64,000 bases of DNA from Bacillus sp. PK3_68. GTDB taxonomy: Bacteria > Bacillota > Bacilli > Bacillales > Domibacillaceae. Location of the stretch: the NCBI RefSeq assembly GCF_003600835.1, contig NZ_NQYC01000001.1, positions 1,816,001 to 1,880,000 on the forward strand, written 5' to 3'. The notes beneath the pieces are model-generated. The model searched no databases, was not told the origin of the DNA, and worked only from the letters and a program-made list of their open reading frames with translations. A program made the position numbers and the translations under genes. Shown here in pieces: positions 53,657 to 61,915 of this stretch (position 1 is its first letter; every line of letters begins with the position of its first letter).

Positions 53657-53689
53657 AAAAAAGCTAGCTTTTGTTAAGCTAGCTTTTTT
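53657..53689. terminator. Shared convergent terminator
   Basis: AAAAAAGCTAGCTT pairs perfectly with AAGCTAGCTTTTTT. It terminates the deaminase transcript and also contains the last codons and stop of the minus-strand FbpB-like gene. Confidence 0.92.
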
Positions 53690-53808
53690 AACTCATGGCG
53701 CTCTTCGATACGCTTTTCAATCTTTTCAATCGCTTGTTTATCATTAAGCAATTGTTCCTTATTCTCTTGAATAAGCTCTTCAAGAGATTTCTTGTGCTTG
53801 ATGCGCAT
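53674..53808 (-). CDS. FbpB-family small basic peptide
   Basis: A 44-residue highly charged peptide (MRIKHKKSLEELIQENK, then AIEKIEKRIEERHELKKL) that should form one helix or a short coiled coil. It matches the FbpB family of small basic proteins, which in B. subtilis assist the iron-sparing response with the FsrA RNA. AAAGGAG lies 10 nt before the ATG. Its 3' end overlaps the terminator shared with guaD. I do not see a clear Fur box upstream, which argues against simple equivalence with FbpB. Confidence 0.75.
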   Translation of the reverse strand: MRIKHKKSLEELIQENKEQLLNDKQAIEKIEKRIEERHELKKLA

Positions 53809-54351
53809 AATTTTACACTCCTTTATATGTCATTTGTCTCCATAGACTTTAATTAGAAAAATTATTTGTAATAGAATTTTCTGAAAAATTCCATCTACCC
53901 TTAATATATACCACATCACATCTTAATAAACGTTCGGATTTTGACAATTATATGAAGGATTTTTATGTAAAATTATTTCCTGCGAAACAGAGGCTTTGTC
54001 CTAAAGAAAAAGAGCCTTCTTGGCCATTTCTTTTTTTCACTAAACAAAAGAAAAACAAGAACCTCTTTTTCAAGAAAAAAGAAGCCTAACTATTTTTCAC
54101 ACGTTTGCTGTTCACATTGTTATAGTTGATGATTTCATTCACTCTTCCAAATCACCGCTAATTGAGAAAAGAAAAATTTCTAAAATAACAGCCATTGCGA
54201 GCAAGCGGACCAATTTAACGAAGTACTTTAATAAAGCCAGGTTTGTACATACCTTTTGCCGCTTATGCAAATCACCATTTTATAAAAGAATAAGAAATGG
54301 TTGAATGGCTTTGAGTGGTTATTTTACCTTATAAAAAAGGAGAGAAAATCG
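53809..54351. other. Intergenic region without assigned function
   Basis: About 540 AT-rich bases between the FbpB-like gene and the OsmC gene. No ORF with a ribosome site and no strong hairpin was found. A TTGTCA-N16-TAAGAT pair on the minus strand near 53925-53955 could be the promoter of the small peptide gene. Confidence 0.35.
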
Positions 54352-54810
54352 ATGACATTACACAGTTTTCATTTAAAAGCACACTGGCCCGGCCTGCGCA
54401 ATGATGTAGGCCAAATTGAAACGGGCAATTTACAAACAAAAGTATCCATTCCACCCGAAATGGACGGCCCCGGTATCGGCACAAACCCGGATGAGATGCT
54501 GCTTGGTGCTGCAGCTACCTGCTACATTATTACCTTAGCTGCCATGATGGAGCGCAGCCATCTCGAAAAAGACAGCTTGACGATGGAGTCGGAAGGCATA
54601 GTGGAAGTTATAAATGGGATCATTACCTACAAAACAATCATTCATCGTCCAATTATTGTATTGAATTCCCAGGCTACCGACAGGGAGGTGTCATTAGCAA
54701 AAAAACTTGCTGAAAAAGCGGAAAAATCTTGCATGATCAGTCGAGCGCTTAAAGGAAATGTTGATATCCAACTGGAACCCTCTATTGAATTGGGACTGTC
54801 CGATAGCTAG
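54352..54810 (+). CDS. OsmC/Ohr-family protein
   Basis: A 152-residue OsmC-like protein with the redox cysteine pair in GAAATCYIITLAAMMER and EKSCMISRALKG. Such proteins reduce organic hydroperoxides using the first Cys, with the second resolving. The N-terminal HLKAHWPGLRNDVGQIE suggests the YhfA-like branch rather than classical Ohr. ATG 54352 follows AAAGGAGAG. It is monocistronic and its stop codon lies inside the terminator stem. Confidence 0.85.
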   Translation: MTLHSFHLKAHWPGLRNDVGQIETGNLQTKVSIPPEMDGPGIGTNPDEMLLGAAATCYIITLAAMMERSHLEKDSLTMESEGIVEVINGIITYKTIIHRPIIVLNSQATDREVSLAKKLAEKAEKSCMISRALKGNVDIQLEPSIELGLSDS

Positions 54811-54828
54811 CTATCGGACAGTTTTTTT
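54796..54828 (+). terminator. Intrinsic terminator of the OsmC gene
   Basis: CTGTCCGATAG pairs perfectly with CTATCGGACAG around CTAG, followed by seven T residues. Confidence 0.95.
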
Positions 54829-54865
54829 ATTTATGAGACTATGTTATACTCGGTTGTTGATGTCT

Positions 54866-54917
54866 GCTGGGGGCGGTCCAAGCCTCCTCGTTGCATGCGC
54901 TCCTGCGGGGTCTCACC
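54866..54917. repeat. Worn copy of the GC-rich repeat
   Basis: GGGGGCGG, AGCCTCCTCG (54881-54890) and CTGCGGGGTCTCACC (54903-54917) occur in the same order and nearly the same spacing as in the IS leader at 41715-41759. The rest has diverged. No transposase relic is recognisable beside it. Confidence 0.7.
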
Positions 54918-55094
54918 AGAATTGTCGGGTTCACCCATCTATCGCTACAACCAACTCTTTAACAGAGCCTTATTTATAAGCAGACATAAGCCTGTTGCGA
55001 GCAGAGTTTTGTCGATGATGGCTGTAATTTTATCATTTACGGGCGAACCAGTTGATTCCAAATATGCGTCGCGTATATGTTGAGATCACTTTGC

Positions 55095-55472
55095 TTACTC
55101 CTTCTTTACATCTTTCACAATAAATTCCCCGTTTGACTGACTGTTATCAATGGTAATAATAAGTGAATTTGTCTCTCTCGGAACATTCAGCACTTTTACT
55201 TTGAGGATAATTTCATACTCTACCCCCGGCTTCATTTCTTCTGATGGCTCGGGTAAAGCCGCTTTTTTTATTGAAAGAATACGTGCATGTTCAAATTGCG
55301 GGAACCTAACATTGTAGGCACTTTTTATGGATTGCGATATTTGGGCATGAAATTGGGCAACCAGCACTTCCTCCATGTCCTCATTACTGACGCCTTGAGC
55401 AGTTACATTCATCATGCTGCTGCCTAAGAAGATAACAACAAACAAAGACAGAGAATAAGCTATTTTTTTCAA
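55095..55472 (-). CDS. Secreted DUF3888-like protein
   Basis: A 125-residue protein with an N-terminal signal peptide (MKKIAYSLSLFVVIFLGSSM, then VTAQ as a likely cleavage region). The mature part has NEDMEEVLVAQFHAQISQSI and a beta-rich end (EYEIILKVKVLNVPRE), resembling DUF3888 proteins of bacilli, whose function is unknown. TTG 55472 follows AAAGGTGAG; GTG 55481 overlaps that site. It stands alone. Confidence 0.7.
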   Translation of the reverse strand: MKKIAYSLSLFVVIFLGSSMMNVTAQGVSNEDMEEVLVAQFHAQISQSIKSAYNVRFPQFEHARILSIKKAALPEPSEEMKPGVEYEIILKVKVLNVPRETNSLIITIDNSQSNGEFIVKDVKKE

Positions 55473-55589
55473 GAGACTCACCTTTCTTTCTTCTTTAACT
55501 TTCCCTAATGGTTTCTATTCATAAGCGTTAACTTATACCACTTGCAAAGTGTGGCTATTCTAAAAGAAAGACGGATAGGAGGCAGACAC

Positions 55590-56468
55590 ATGATTTATGA
55601 GCACTCTCATATTAAACACCACGTAATGCAACAATATGAGGATTACTTGCGGTTATTTAAAGATAAAGTAGAAAGAGAATACGTACAGACAAGGTTTGGA
55701 CGAACACATGTATTGAAACTCGGCAAAGAGGACGGCAAACCGTTATTCATTTTCCACGGCGCCAATTGCCTGAATCCAATGACACTTTCCTGGTTTGAGG
55801 GATTGTTTGCTGATTATAAAATTTATGCGCCGGATACAGTCGGTCATCCCGGTTTCAGCGATGAAAGACGAATCAATCCTGAAGATGACAGCTTTGCCTT
55901 ATGGGCGAACGACTTGTTGGACTATTATGGGATTGAATCCTGTGCCTTTGCCGGTGTGTCTTACGGAGGCGGCATCGTTTTACGGCTTGCCGCTTTTTAT
56001 CCGGAGAAAATAAACTGCGCTATCCTCGTTGTTCCGGCCGGGATCAGCCCTTTCTCTAAATGGTGGACGATAAAGAAAATGCTCCTTCCATTTACACTTT
56101 ACCAATTGAACGATTCAACGAAGCAAATTGAAGCAGTGGCTGATGCCATGTCTGCGGGTGAAATGAAAACGATAGATAGAGAAATCATCGCCACAATCTT
56201 TCAACATGTCAAGCTTGAGCATGATTTGCCCAAATTAACGACAACACAAGAACTTCAACGTTATCACTCACCCACAATGGTGATTGCCGGCATGCAGGAT
56301 GTTTTCTTTCCTGAGAATAAGCTATTTCAGAGGGCAGCCCCTCTCTTTGGAGACCTTCTTGAATGGCGAGCTTACAACATGGGACATTTTCCTTCAAGAA
56401 AACATATCGAGAGAATGAATAAGGACATGTCTGATTTTTTAGTTCGTCATTACCATTTAACCGACTGA
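55590..56468 (+). CDS. Alpha/beta hydrolase, first of a tandem pair
   Basis: A 292-residue alpha/beta-hydrolase. The oxyanion strand is FIFHGANCLNPMTLSWF, the nucleophile elbow FAGVSYGGG (Ser), the acid is likely Asp in AGMQDVFFPE and the base His in MGHFPSR. The N-terminal part (REYVQTRFGRTHVLKLGKEDGKPL) is nearly the same in the downstream copy. ATG 55590 follows GGAGG. The family contains esterases, carboxylesterases and meta-cleavage hydrolases; the substrate is unknown. Confidence 0.83.
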   Translation: MIYEHSHIKHHVMQQYEDYLRLFKDKVEREYVQTRFGRTHVLKLGKEDGKPLFIFHGANCLNPMTLSWFEGLFADYKIYAPDTVGHPGFSDERRINPEDDSFALWANDLLDYYGIESCAFAGVSYGGGIVLRLAAFYPEKINCAILVVPAGISPFSKWWTIKKMLLPFTLYQLNDSTKQIEAVADAMSAGEMKTIDREIIATIFQHVKLEHDLPKLTTTQELQRYHSPTMVIAGMQDVFFPENKLFQRAAPLFGDLLEWRAYNMGHFPSRKHIERMNKDMSDFLVRHYHLTD

Positions 56469-56554
56469 TCCCTCCCTGGATTTTCATATTTTTATGGTGT
56501 TTTCTGTTAAAATACTGATTACAAAACAGTTATTTTATACAGGGGGCGGGATGC

Positions 56555-57448
56555 ATGAAAAATAAATCCATCTACAGGAGTGAGCGAGGAAAACAGCTTA
56601 TTCTTGGAAAGTATGAAGAGTACCTGCAATCATTCAGCTGTAAAATACAGAGAGAATATGTGCCGACAAGATTCGGCCGGACACATGTCTTAACGATGGG
56701 AAAAGAAGATGGAAAACCATTATTTATCCTTCAAGGTGGCAATTGTATTAACCCGGTCACCTTGTCCTGGTTTGAACACTTGCTCAGTAAATATAAAGTA
56801 TATGCTCCCGATACAATCGGACATCCAGGTTATAGTGATGAAACGAGGATATCAGCCAAAGATGAGAGCTTCGCGTTGTGGATCACTGATCTTCTTGATC
56901 ATTACCACATTGAGCGCTGTGCCTTTATCGGCCCTTCATATGGGGGCGGGGTTATTTTGCGGCTGGCAGCTTTTCGTCCCCAACGAATTGCCTGTGCTAT
57001 ACTTGCTGCTCCAGCAGGCATCAGCCTTGGTTCAAAAACAAAAATGATCAAAGAGATTATGATGCCTTTACTTCTTTACAAAATGAGCGGTTCAAAAAAA
57101 CACCTTGCCTCCATTGCCAATACGATGTCTTGGGGCAGCATGAAAGCAATGGATAGAAAGATCATTGGGATGATTTTTAAGTATGTTTCCCTTGAGCAGG
57201 ACATGCCAAAATTAACAACGAAAAGTGAATTAAAGCATTACCATTCTCCGACTTTGCTGATTGCCGGAAAGACTGATATTTTCTTCCCGGAGGATGCCTT
57301 ATTAAAAAAAGCGGTTCCCCTTTTTGGGAACCTGCTGGAGTGGCGGGCGTATGATATGGGGCATTTCCCTTCCTCTTCACATATTGAGATCATCAACCAT
57401 GATATCCTCGCTTTTCTGGCTGCACACTATTCATCTGTCGAGAACTGA
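56555..57448 (+). CDS. Alpha/beta hydrolase, second of a tandem pair
   Basis: A 297-residue paralogue of the product of 55590-56468, sharing the order YVPTRFGRTHVL, SWFEHLLSKYKVYAPDTIGHPGYSDE, the elbow FIGPSYGGG, AGKTDIFFPED and MGHFPSS. The small changes around the elbow (Pro for Val) and in the lid suggest a different substrate. It has its own GGGGGCGGG ribosome site and an 86-nt gap, so a local duplication is likely. It ends at a strong terminator. Confidence 0.83.
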   Translation: MKNKSIYRSERGKQLILGKYEEYLQSFSCKIQREYVPTRFGRTHVLTMGKEDGKPLFILQGGNCINPVTLSWFEHLLSKYKVYAPDTIGHPGYSDETRISAKDESFALWITDLLDHYHIERCAFIGPSYGGGVILRLAAFRPQRIACAILAAPAGISLGSKTKMIKEIMMPLLLYKMSGSKKHLASIANTMSWGSMKAMDRKIIGMIFKYVSLEQDMPKLTTKSELKHYHSPTLLIAGKTDIFFPEDALLKKAVPLFGNLLEWRAYDMGHFPSSSHIEIINHDILAFLAAHYSSVEN

Positions 57449-57475
57449 GGTGCTACTGATTCTTACGTCCATAAG

Positions 57476-57511
57476 CTAAGAAGGCAGCCCATTCTCAGGC
57501 TGCCTTCTTAG
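57476..57511. terminator. Bidirectional intrinsic terminator
   Basis: CTAAGAAGGCAGCC pairs with GGCTGCCTTCTTAG (14 bp) around an 8-nt loop and is followed by TTTTATC. It separates the hydrolase pair from the convergent APC permease gene. Confidence 0.93.
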
Positions 57512-57516
57512 TTTTA

Positions 57517-58878
57517 TCATTCAATATCCAGTGACATGTCTCTCTTCTTAATCTTTAAAAAAAGCAGATAAAGGATACCGATGCCAAGCCAAGAAAAGCC
57601 AAGTTGCTTGGAAAGCGGATCGAGATTGAACCACACATAGCCAATAATAATGAACCCAATCAAAGGTAAAATTAGATGGCGCACATAATCTCTGCTCTTC
57701 TGCTTACCCATGTAATAGTTGATCACAGATAGATGCAAAAACAAGAAAGATGACAATGCCCCAAAGTTTACTACAGACGCCAACTTATCCAGCTGCGAAG
57801 AGAAAAAGAATGTTACAATAATAGAAATAACTGCAATGACTATGGTGCTCGTGTAAGGTGTATTATATTTAGGGTGAATTTTCGCTAATAATACCGGCAG
57901 CTTGCGGTCACGCGCCATGCTATAAAGAATGCGCGAAATGGCGGCTTGGGCCACAAGTGCATTGGCGATTCCCCAGGAAAAGACTGTGGCCAACAAAGTC
58001 AACATTTTCAGCCAGGGTCCGCCGACAACTTCGGCAACTTGGTAAAAAGCGACGTCCGGATTTTTAAATGTTTCATAATCAGGCCAAATTAATGCTGCAA
58101 CCCATGTTTGAATAATGAATAGAATGCCGACGGTTAACAGAGCATACACACATGCTTTGCCAATTGCCTTGCTTCCTTCTTTTGATTCTTCCGCAAGGGT
58201 AGAAATACCATCAAAGCCGAGAAAGCTCAACACGGCGATTGAAACAGCCCCCATAACTACGCTCATACTAAATTTACTCTCATCGTAAAGCGGTTTAATG
58301 TTGAACTCCGCCCCGTTGACTCCTTTTACAATAGCGAGTACACCTACTGTGATAAAGATAGCTAAGATGATCAACTCAATCACAACAATAATTTTATTTG
58401 CCTTAGCGGTGAATTCAATGCCTAAAATATTGATTAATGTATTAATCGCAATAAAGGCTACTACCCATACGAGCATCGGAACTTGCGGAACAACATCGCT
58501 CAAGGCTGCTGCGCTGACTAAATAGAGCAAAGACGGAATGAAAACGTAATCTAGAAGAATGAGCCAGCCAGCGATAAATCCTACCGATTCGTTGATTCCT
58601 CGCTGGGCATAAGCATAGACAGATCCGGCAATCGGAAAAGCTTCTGACATGCGAGCATAACTAAATGCAGTAAAAATCATGCCGGCCATTCCGATTAGAT
58701 AAGCAAGGGCCACCATCCCATTCGACCCTTGAGCCACCACACCATAGATTCCAAAAGGCGCAATGGGGACCATAAAAACCATTCCGTAAATCAATAAATC
58801 CCAAAAGGACAAAGAACGCTTCAGACCTGGCTTACCCGAGTTTGGGGGTAATGATGATTGTGCCGCTTTAAGTGCCAT
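57517..58878 (-). CDS. APC-family amino acid/amine permease
   Basis: A 453-residue, 12-helix APC permease. The N-terminal LLIYGMVFMVPIAPFGIYGVVA and YARMSEAFPIAGSVYAYAQRGINE match the APC branch of YveA/PuuP-like amino acid and amine carriers. Its start lies 3 nt after the formamidase stop, so it belongs to the operon of the two-component system, transporter and formamidase. A role in importing an amide, amine or amino acid whose breakdown gives formamide or acetamide is plausible. Confidence 0.85.
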   Translation of the reverse strand: MALKAAQSSLPPNSGKPGLKRSLSFWDLLIYGMVFMVPIAPFGIYGVVAQGSNGMVALAYLIGMAGMIFTAFSYARMSEAFPIAGSVYAYAQRGINESVGFIAGWLILLDYVFIPSLLYLVSAAALSDVVPQVPMLVWVVAFIAINTLINILGIEFTAKANKIIVVIELIILAIFITVGVLAIVKGVNGAEFNIKPLYDESKFSMSVVMGAVSIAVLSFLGFDGISTLAEESKEGSKAIGKACVYALLTVGILFIIQTWVAALIWPDYETFKNPDVAFYQVAEVVGGPWLKMLTLLATVFSWGIANALVAQAAISRILYSMARDRKLPVLLAKIHPKYNTPYTSTIVIAVISIIVTFFFSSQLDKLASVVNFGALSSFLFLHLSVINYYMGKQKSRDYVRHLILPLIGFIIIGYVWFNLDPLSKQLGFSWLGIGILYLLFLKIKKRDMSLDIE

Positions 58879-58881
58879 CCC

Positions 58882-59796
58882 TTATCCCTCCTGAAAAATT
58901 TCTTTGATGCCAAGCTTCTTCAAAATATCTTTAGAAAGAAAACAACGAGCTGTTTTTAACGGATCAACAATCTGGCTTACCTGCACATGGCCAGCCGCGC
59001 TTAACAGCATCGTCACTTCGTCAATCTTCATACTTGTACGTTGCAATAAATAATCAACTAGGTGTTCTACTGATTGATCAGCAGCTTCATCAAGTGTTTC
59101 TTTAGAAACGAGAAAAGCAATTCCTTCCTCATTTTCAACAAGGGGCGTCTCGATCGATGAACCTTTAATGACTCGTAAGGTTACTGTGACCTTTGCGGGA
59201 ATTTCTATCCCTGATACGCCAACTTCTCCGTCTCCCATAGCCGCATGGACATCCCCCAAAGAAAAGAGAGCTCCTGGATGGAAAACAGGAAAATAAACCG
59301 TTGCCCCCTCGGCGATTAACGTTGTATCCATGTTGCCTCCATGATCCCCTGGTGTTCCGCAGGGCACTTCTCCCTCTTTAGGAGCCACACCGATGACCCC
59401 AATCATCGGGTTCAAAGGCAGTGCTATATCTTTATTAAAAATGGCTTTTCCATTTTCAATCGGCACCACTTTCACAGAAAACTCTTCTATACGGTGACCC
59501 ATGGTTCCTAATTGCGGTCCCGTTGCCATCACTCCCTGTTTTTCAAGCTCAATCTTATGGATTGTCACGGACAAAATATCTCCCGGCTCTGCATCTTCTA
59601 TATAAATAGGACCTGTCGCTGGATTAATTTGCGACCAATCAATTGCATTGAATGCAGTATCAGCAGAAGTAATTTGATTAAGAAAACAGTCATAAGTGTC
59701 AATCACTACCTCTGTGCCAGAGGCTACTCTTAAAACAGGCGCATGTGTATGACTCATTTCATAAATATACTTTTGACGTGTAAGTGTTTCAGCCAC
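58882..59796 (-). CDS. Formamidase/acetamidase family protein
   Basis: A 304-residue FmdA/AmdA-family amidohydrolase (YIEDAEPGDILSVTIHKIEL, VPCGTPGDHGGNMDTT, GDVHAAMGDGEVGVSGIE). Family members hydrolyse formamide or acetamide to the acid and ammonia. GTG 59796 is chosen because AAGGAGG is 9 nt upstream, whereas the ATG at 59805 abuts that site. It lies 71 nt after the corrected end of the membrane transporter gene and next to an APC permease gene. Its product formate could feed the formate dehydrogenase locus at 46-50 kb. Confidence 0.88.
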   Translation of the reverse strand: MAETLTRQKYIYEMSHTHAPVLRVASGTEVVIDTYDCFLNQITSADTAFNAIDWSQINPATGPIYIEDAEPGDILSVTIHKIELEKQGVMATGPQLGTMGHRIEEFSVKVVPIENGKAIFNKDIALPLNPMIGVIGVAPKEGEVPCGTPGDHGGNMDTTLIAEGATVYFPVFHPGALFSLGDVHAAMGDGEVGVSGIEIPAKVTVTLRVIKGSSIETPLVENEEGIAFLVSKETLDEAADQSVEHLVDYLLQRTSMKIDEVTMLLSAAGHVQVSQIVDPLKTARCFLSKDILKKLGIKEIFQEG

Positions 59797-59867
59797 GATT
59801 GTCATCCTCCTTTTTATTCATTATAAAAAAAGCGAAGGAGGTTGATTTTCGAAATCTTGCCCATATT

Positions 59868-61221
59868 TTATGAAAAGTTATCCTTTTCTGAAAAATTAGA
59901 TAAAAAAATGCTTCCTCCCAATGTAAAGGCCAGAATAATCCCCATTGAAGCGAAAGGCTCGTACTCTTCGTCAGAGTATAAACAGTAACCCCTACGGCCC
60001 AAATGAAAGCCATCGCCAAAGGAGCGCTGATATTTATACGCCCGCTCTTTCTTAAAGACACCCATAGCGGGATAGAAAAAGATAAATAAAATAAGATATA
60101 CATGAACAGAAACCAAAAAAAGAAGCTTGGCAAGAGAACTTGCAGACTTAGACAAGCAACAGCTATCCCGATGGCAAAATAATAGATTTTCTTTGTTGTT
60201 ACCTGTTTGCCTGCCGTTTCCATCCAATGAATAAAAATAGCTGTCACCGAGAAAAGAGAGAGACCAACAGAGTGTACGAGACCTACTAGCCAAATAATAA
60301 TCATCAGTATAGAAGCGGCTTCATTGTGAGCTTCCATTATCTTATTTAAAATCACCGGAAAAGTAGGTGTTACCCCCTTTCCCAATAGATAAACCGCATA
60401 CAAACATAACGAAAAAGGAACAGCTGCTGAACAAAAGAGGGAAAGCTTAATAGAGGAGGCTAAATGCTTCTCTTTAATTGAAGAAATAACCTGCCAAAAG
60501 AAGACGTTCATAGAAAGCTTTCCGGCAAAAGCTATCACACAGGCTGTTATCCATAGCCATTTTCTTTCATAGGTCAATGATTGGGCCACTCTTTTGTAAT
60601 CATTGAATATCGCATTTGTGCCCTCCCCTAAGTAAAGAAGCAGGGAAATAAGGATCACCGATGCACTGCTTATCCATAGAAGCTGCGTTCCCGCCTTATA
60701 AATGGTAGTCATCCCGCCAAGTCCTGCTATAATTAGGCCAAACATAAAAAGCAACATGATAAAGAAAAAAGCATTCTTCCCGAAGCCTTCATTCAGCAGA
60801 ACATTTGCAAATGCTGGCTCCAGCAACACCCCTTCTAAATTTGCGATAACCATTAATAATAGAAAGAAACGATACCCATTTGCAGAAAACTTTTTTTGAT
60901 AGTAAGACAAAATTCCTGATTTGTGGTCAAGCTGGTGGCTAATTCTTTTTATTATCTCTTTTAAAAAGAAGTACAGGGCTATTATTGTTCCTGCAAGAAG
61001 AGCTATCCCGATAAATATCCCAAAATGATAAGTAAGAAAGATCGGCAACCATACAGCCCAGCTACTAAAAAAGAAAGCCACAGTAAAACCGTGCCTTTTT
61101 GAATGCCAAGAGCTTTCCCCGTAGAAAGGTAATCCCATGCACTTTGATGTTCAGCTACCCGATCAATGTTAGCCATCACAATAGCTGTCCCTAAAAATAA
61201 GATGACATACCAGTCAATCAT
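59868..61221 (-). pseudogene. Polytopic transporter-like protein with two frameshifts
   Basis: A membrane protein of about 450 residues with 12-13 helices, spread over three frames. The N-terminus (MIDWYVILFLGTAIVMANIDRV) starts at 61221 after AAGGAGAG. Adding a T to the six-T run (plus strand 61067-61072) gives WLSFFSSWAVWLPIFLTYHFG. Near 59980, one more base restores VYTSDEEYEPFASMGIILAF and the natural stop at 59868. The overall layout is compatible with an SSS/LeuT-fold symporter, but I recognise no family motif. It lies between the response regulator gene and the formamidase, so it probably carries the inducing amide. Confidence 0.65.
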
Positions 61222-61915
61222 CGATCAAACTCTCCTTGTATTGCCTCGGCGAAAAATGGACGAGTTTTTTAAATGTATAATTGAAGTGGTTTTGGCTCGA
61301 AAACCCGGTCTCTTCTGCAATTTTACTCATGCTCCAATGAGGCTCCTCTTTTAAAAGCTTTTTGGCTTTTTCAATTCGATACTTGACCAGATATTCCTGA
61401 AAGCTGACACCTAGCTCTTCGGAGAATTTACGACTTAAGTAGGTTGGCGCTACATGAATCCTCTCTGCCAACTCAGATAAATTTAACTTGGTCTGATAAT
61501 GTTGATGAATAATAGCGAGCGCTTCTTGGATGGGCGGTGAACCTTCTAGGTAACGGTGCTTTTCTTTGAAAGCATCCAACACATGATAAAGCTCTTTGCT
61601 GATCACTGGTTTAACAATATAGTCAAGCACCTGCAAGCGGATCGCCTGCTTAGCATAATCAAACTCTTGGAATGCTGTGATTAATATGCATTCAGCCTCG
61701 TGTTCGTTGCGTATATATGCGCAAAGATCAAGTCCTGATTCTCCCGGCATATGAATATCGACTAAAGCCAAATGGATAGATTGGCTGATTAAAACTTTCC
61801 TCGCTTGAGCGGCGTCTTCTGCTGTAAAAACCGACCATAGCGGATACCTTTCACCAATGAGAAACGCCAATTGCTCTAATTCTAACGGTTCATCATCTAC
61901 CAGTAATATGTTCAT
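61214..61915 (-). CDS. AraC-type two-component response regulator
   Basis: A 233-residue YesN-like regulator. The receiver domain spans residues 1-120 (acid pair VDDEP, phospho-acceptor Asp in LALVDIHMPGESG, Lys in DYIVKPV). The C-terminal AraC helix-turn-helix pair covers about residues 135-233 (IHVAPTYLSRKFSEELG, TGFSSQNHFNYTFKKLV). It overlaps the kinase gene by 23 nt upstream and the transporter gene by 8 nt downstream. It most likely activates the transporter-formamidase operon itself. Confidence 0.9.
   Translation of the reverse strand: MNILLVDDEPLELEQLAFLIGERYPLWSVFTAEDAAQARKVLISQSIHLALVDIHMPGESGLDLCAYIRNEHEAECILITAFQEFDYAKQAIRLQVLDYIVKPVISKELYHVLDAFKEKHRYLEGSPPIQEALAIIHQHYQTKLNLSELAERIHVAPTYLSRKFSEELGVSFQEYLVKYRIEKAKKLLKEEPHWSMSKIAEETGFSSQNHFNYTFKKLVHFSPRQYKESLIDD

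Noticed and set aside
54758-55083. Plus-strand ORFs after the OsmC gene
   Set aside because: They overlap the OsmC terminator and the worn GC-rich repeat; translation gives no recognisable protein.
59789-59867. Transporter C-terminus extending into the formamidase gene
   Set aside because: The extension appears only in the shifted frame. The alternative frame gives a better final helix and a stop at 59868, before the formamidase ribosome site.
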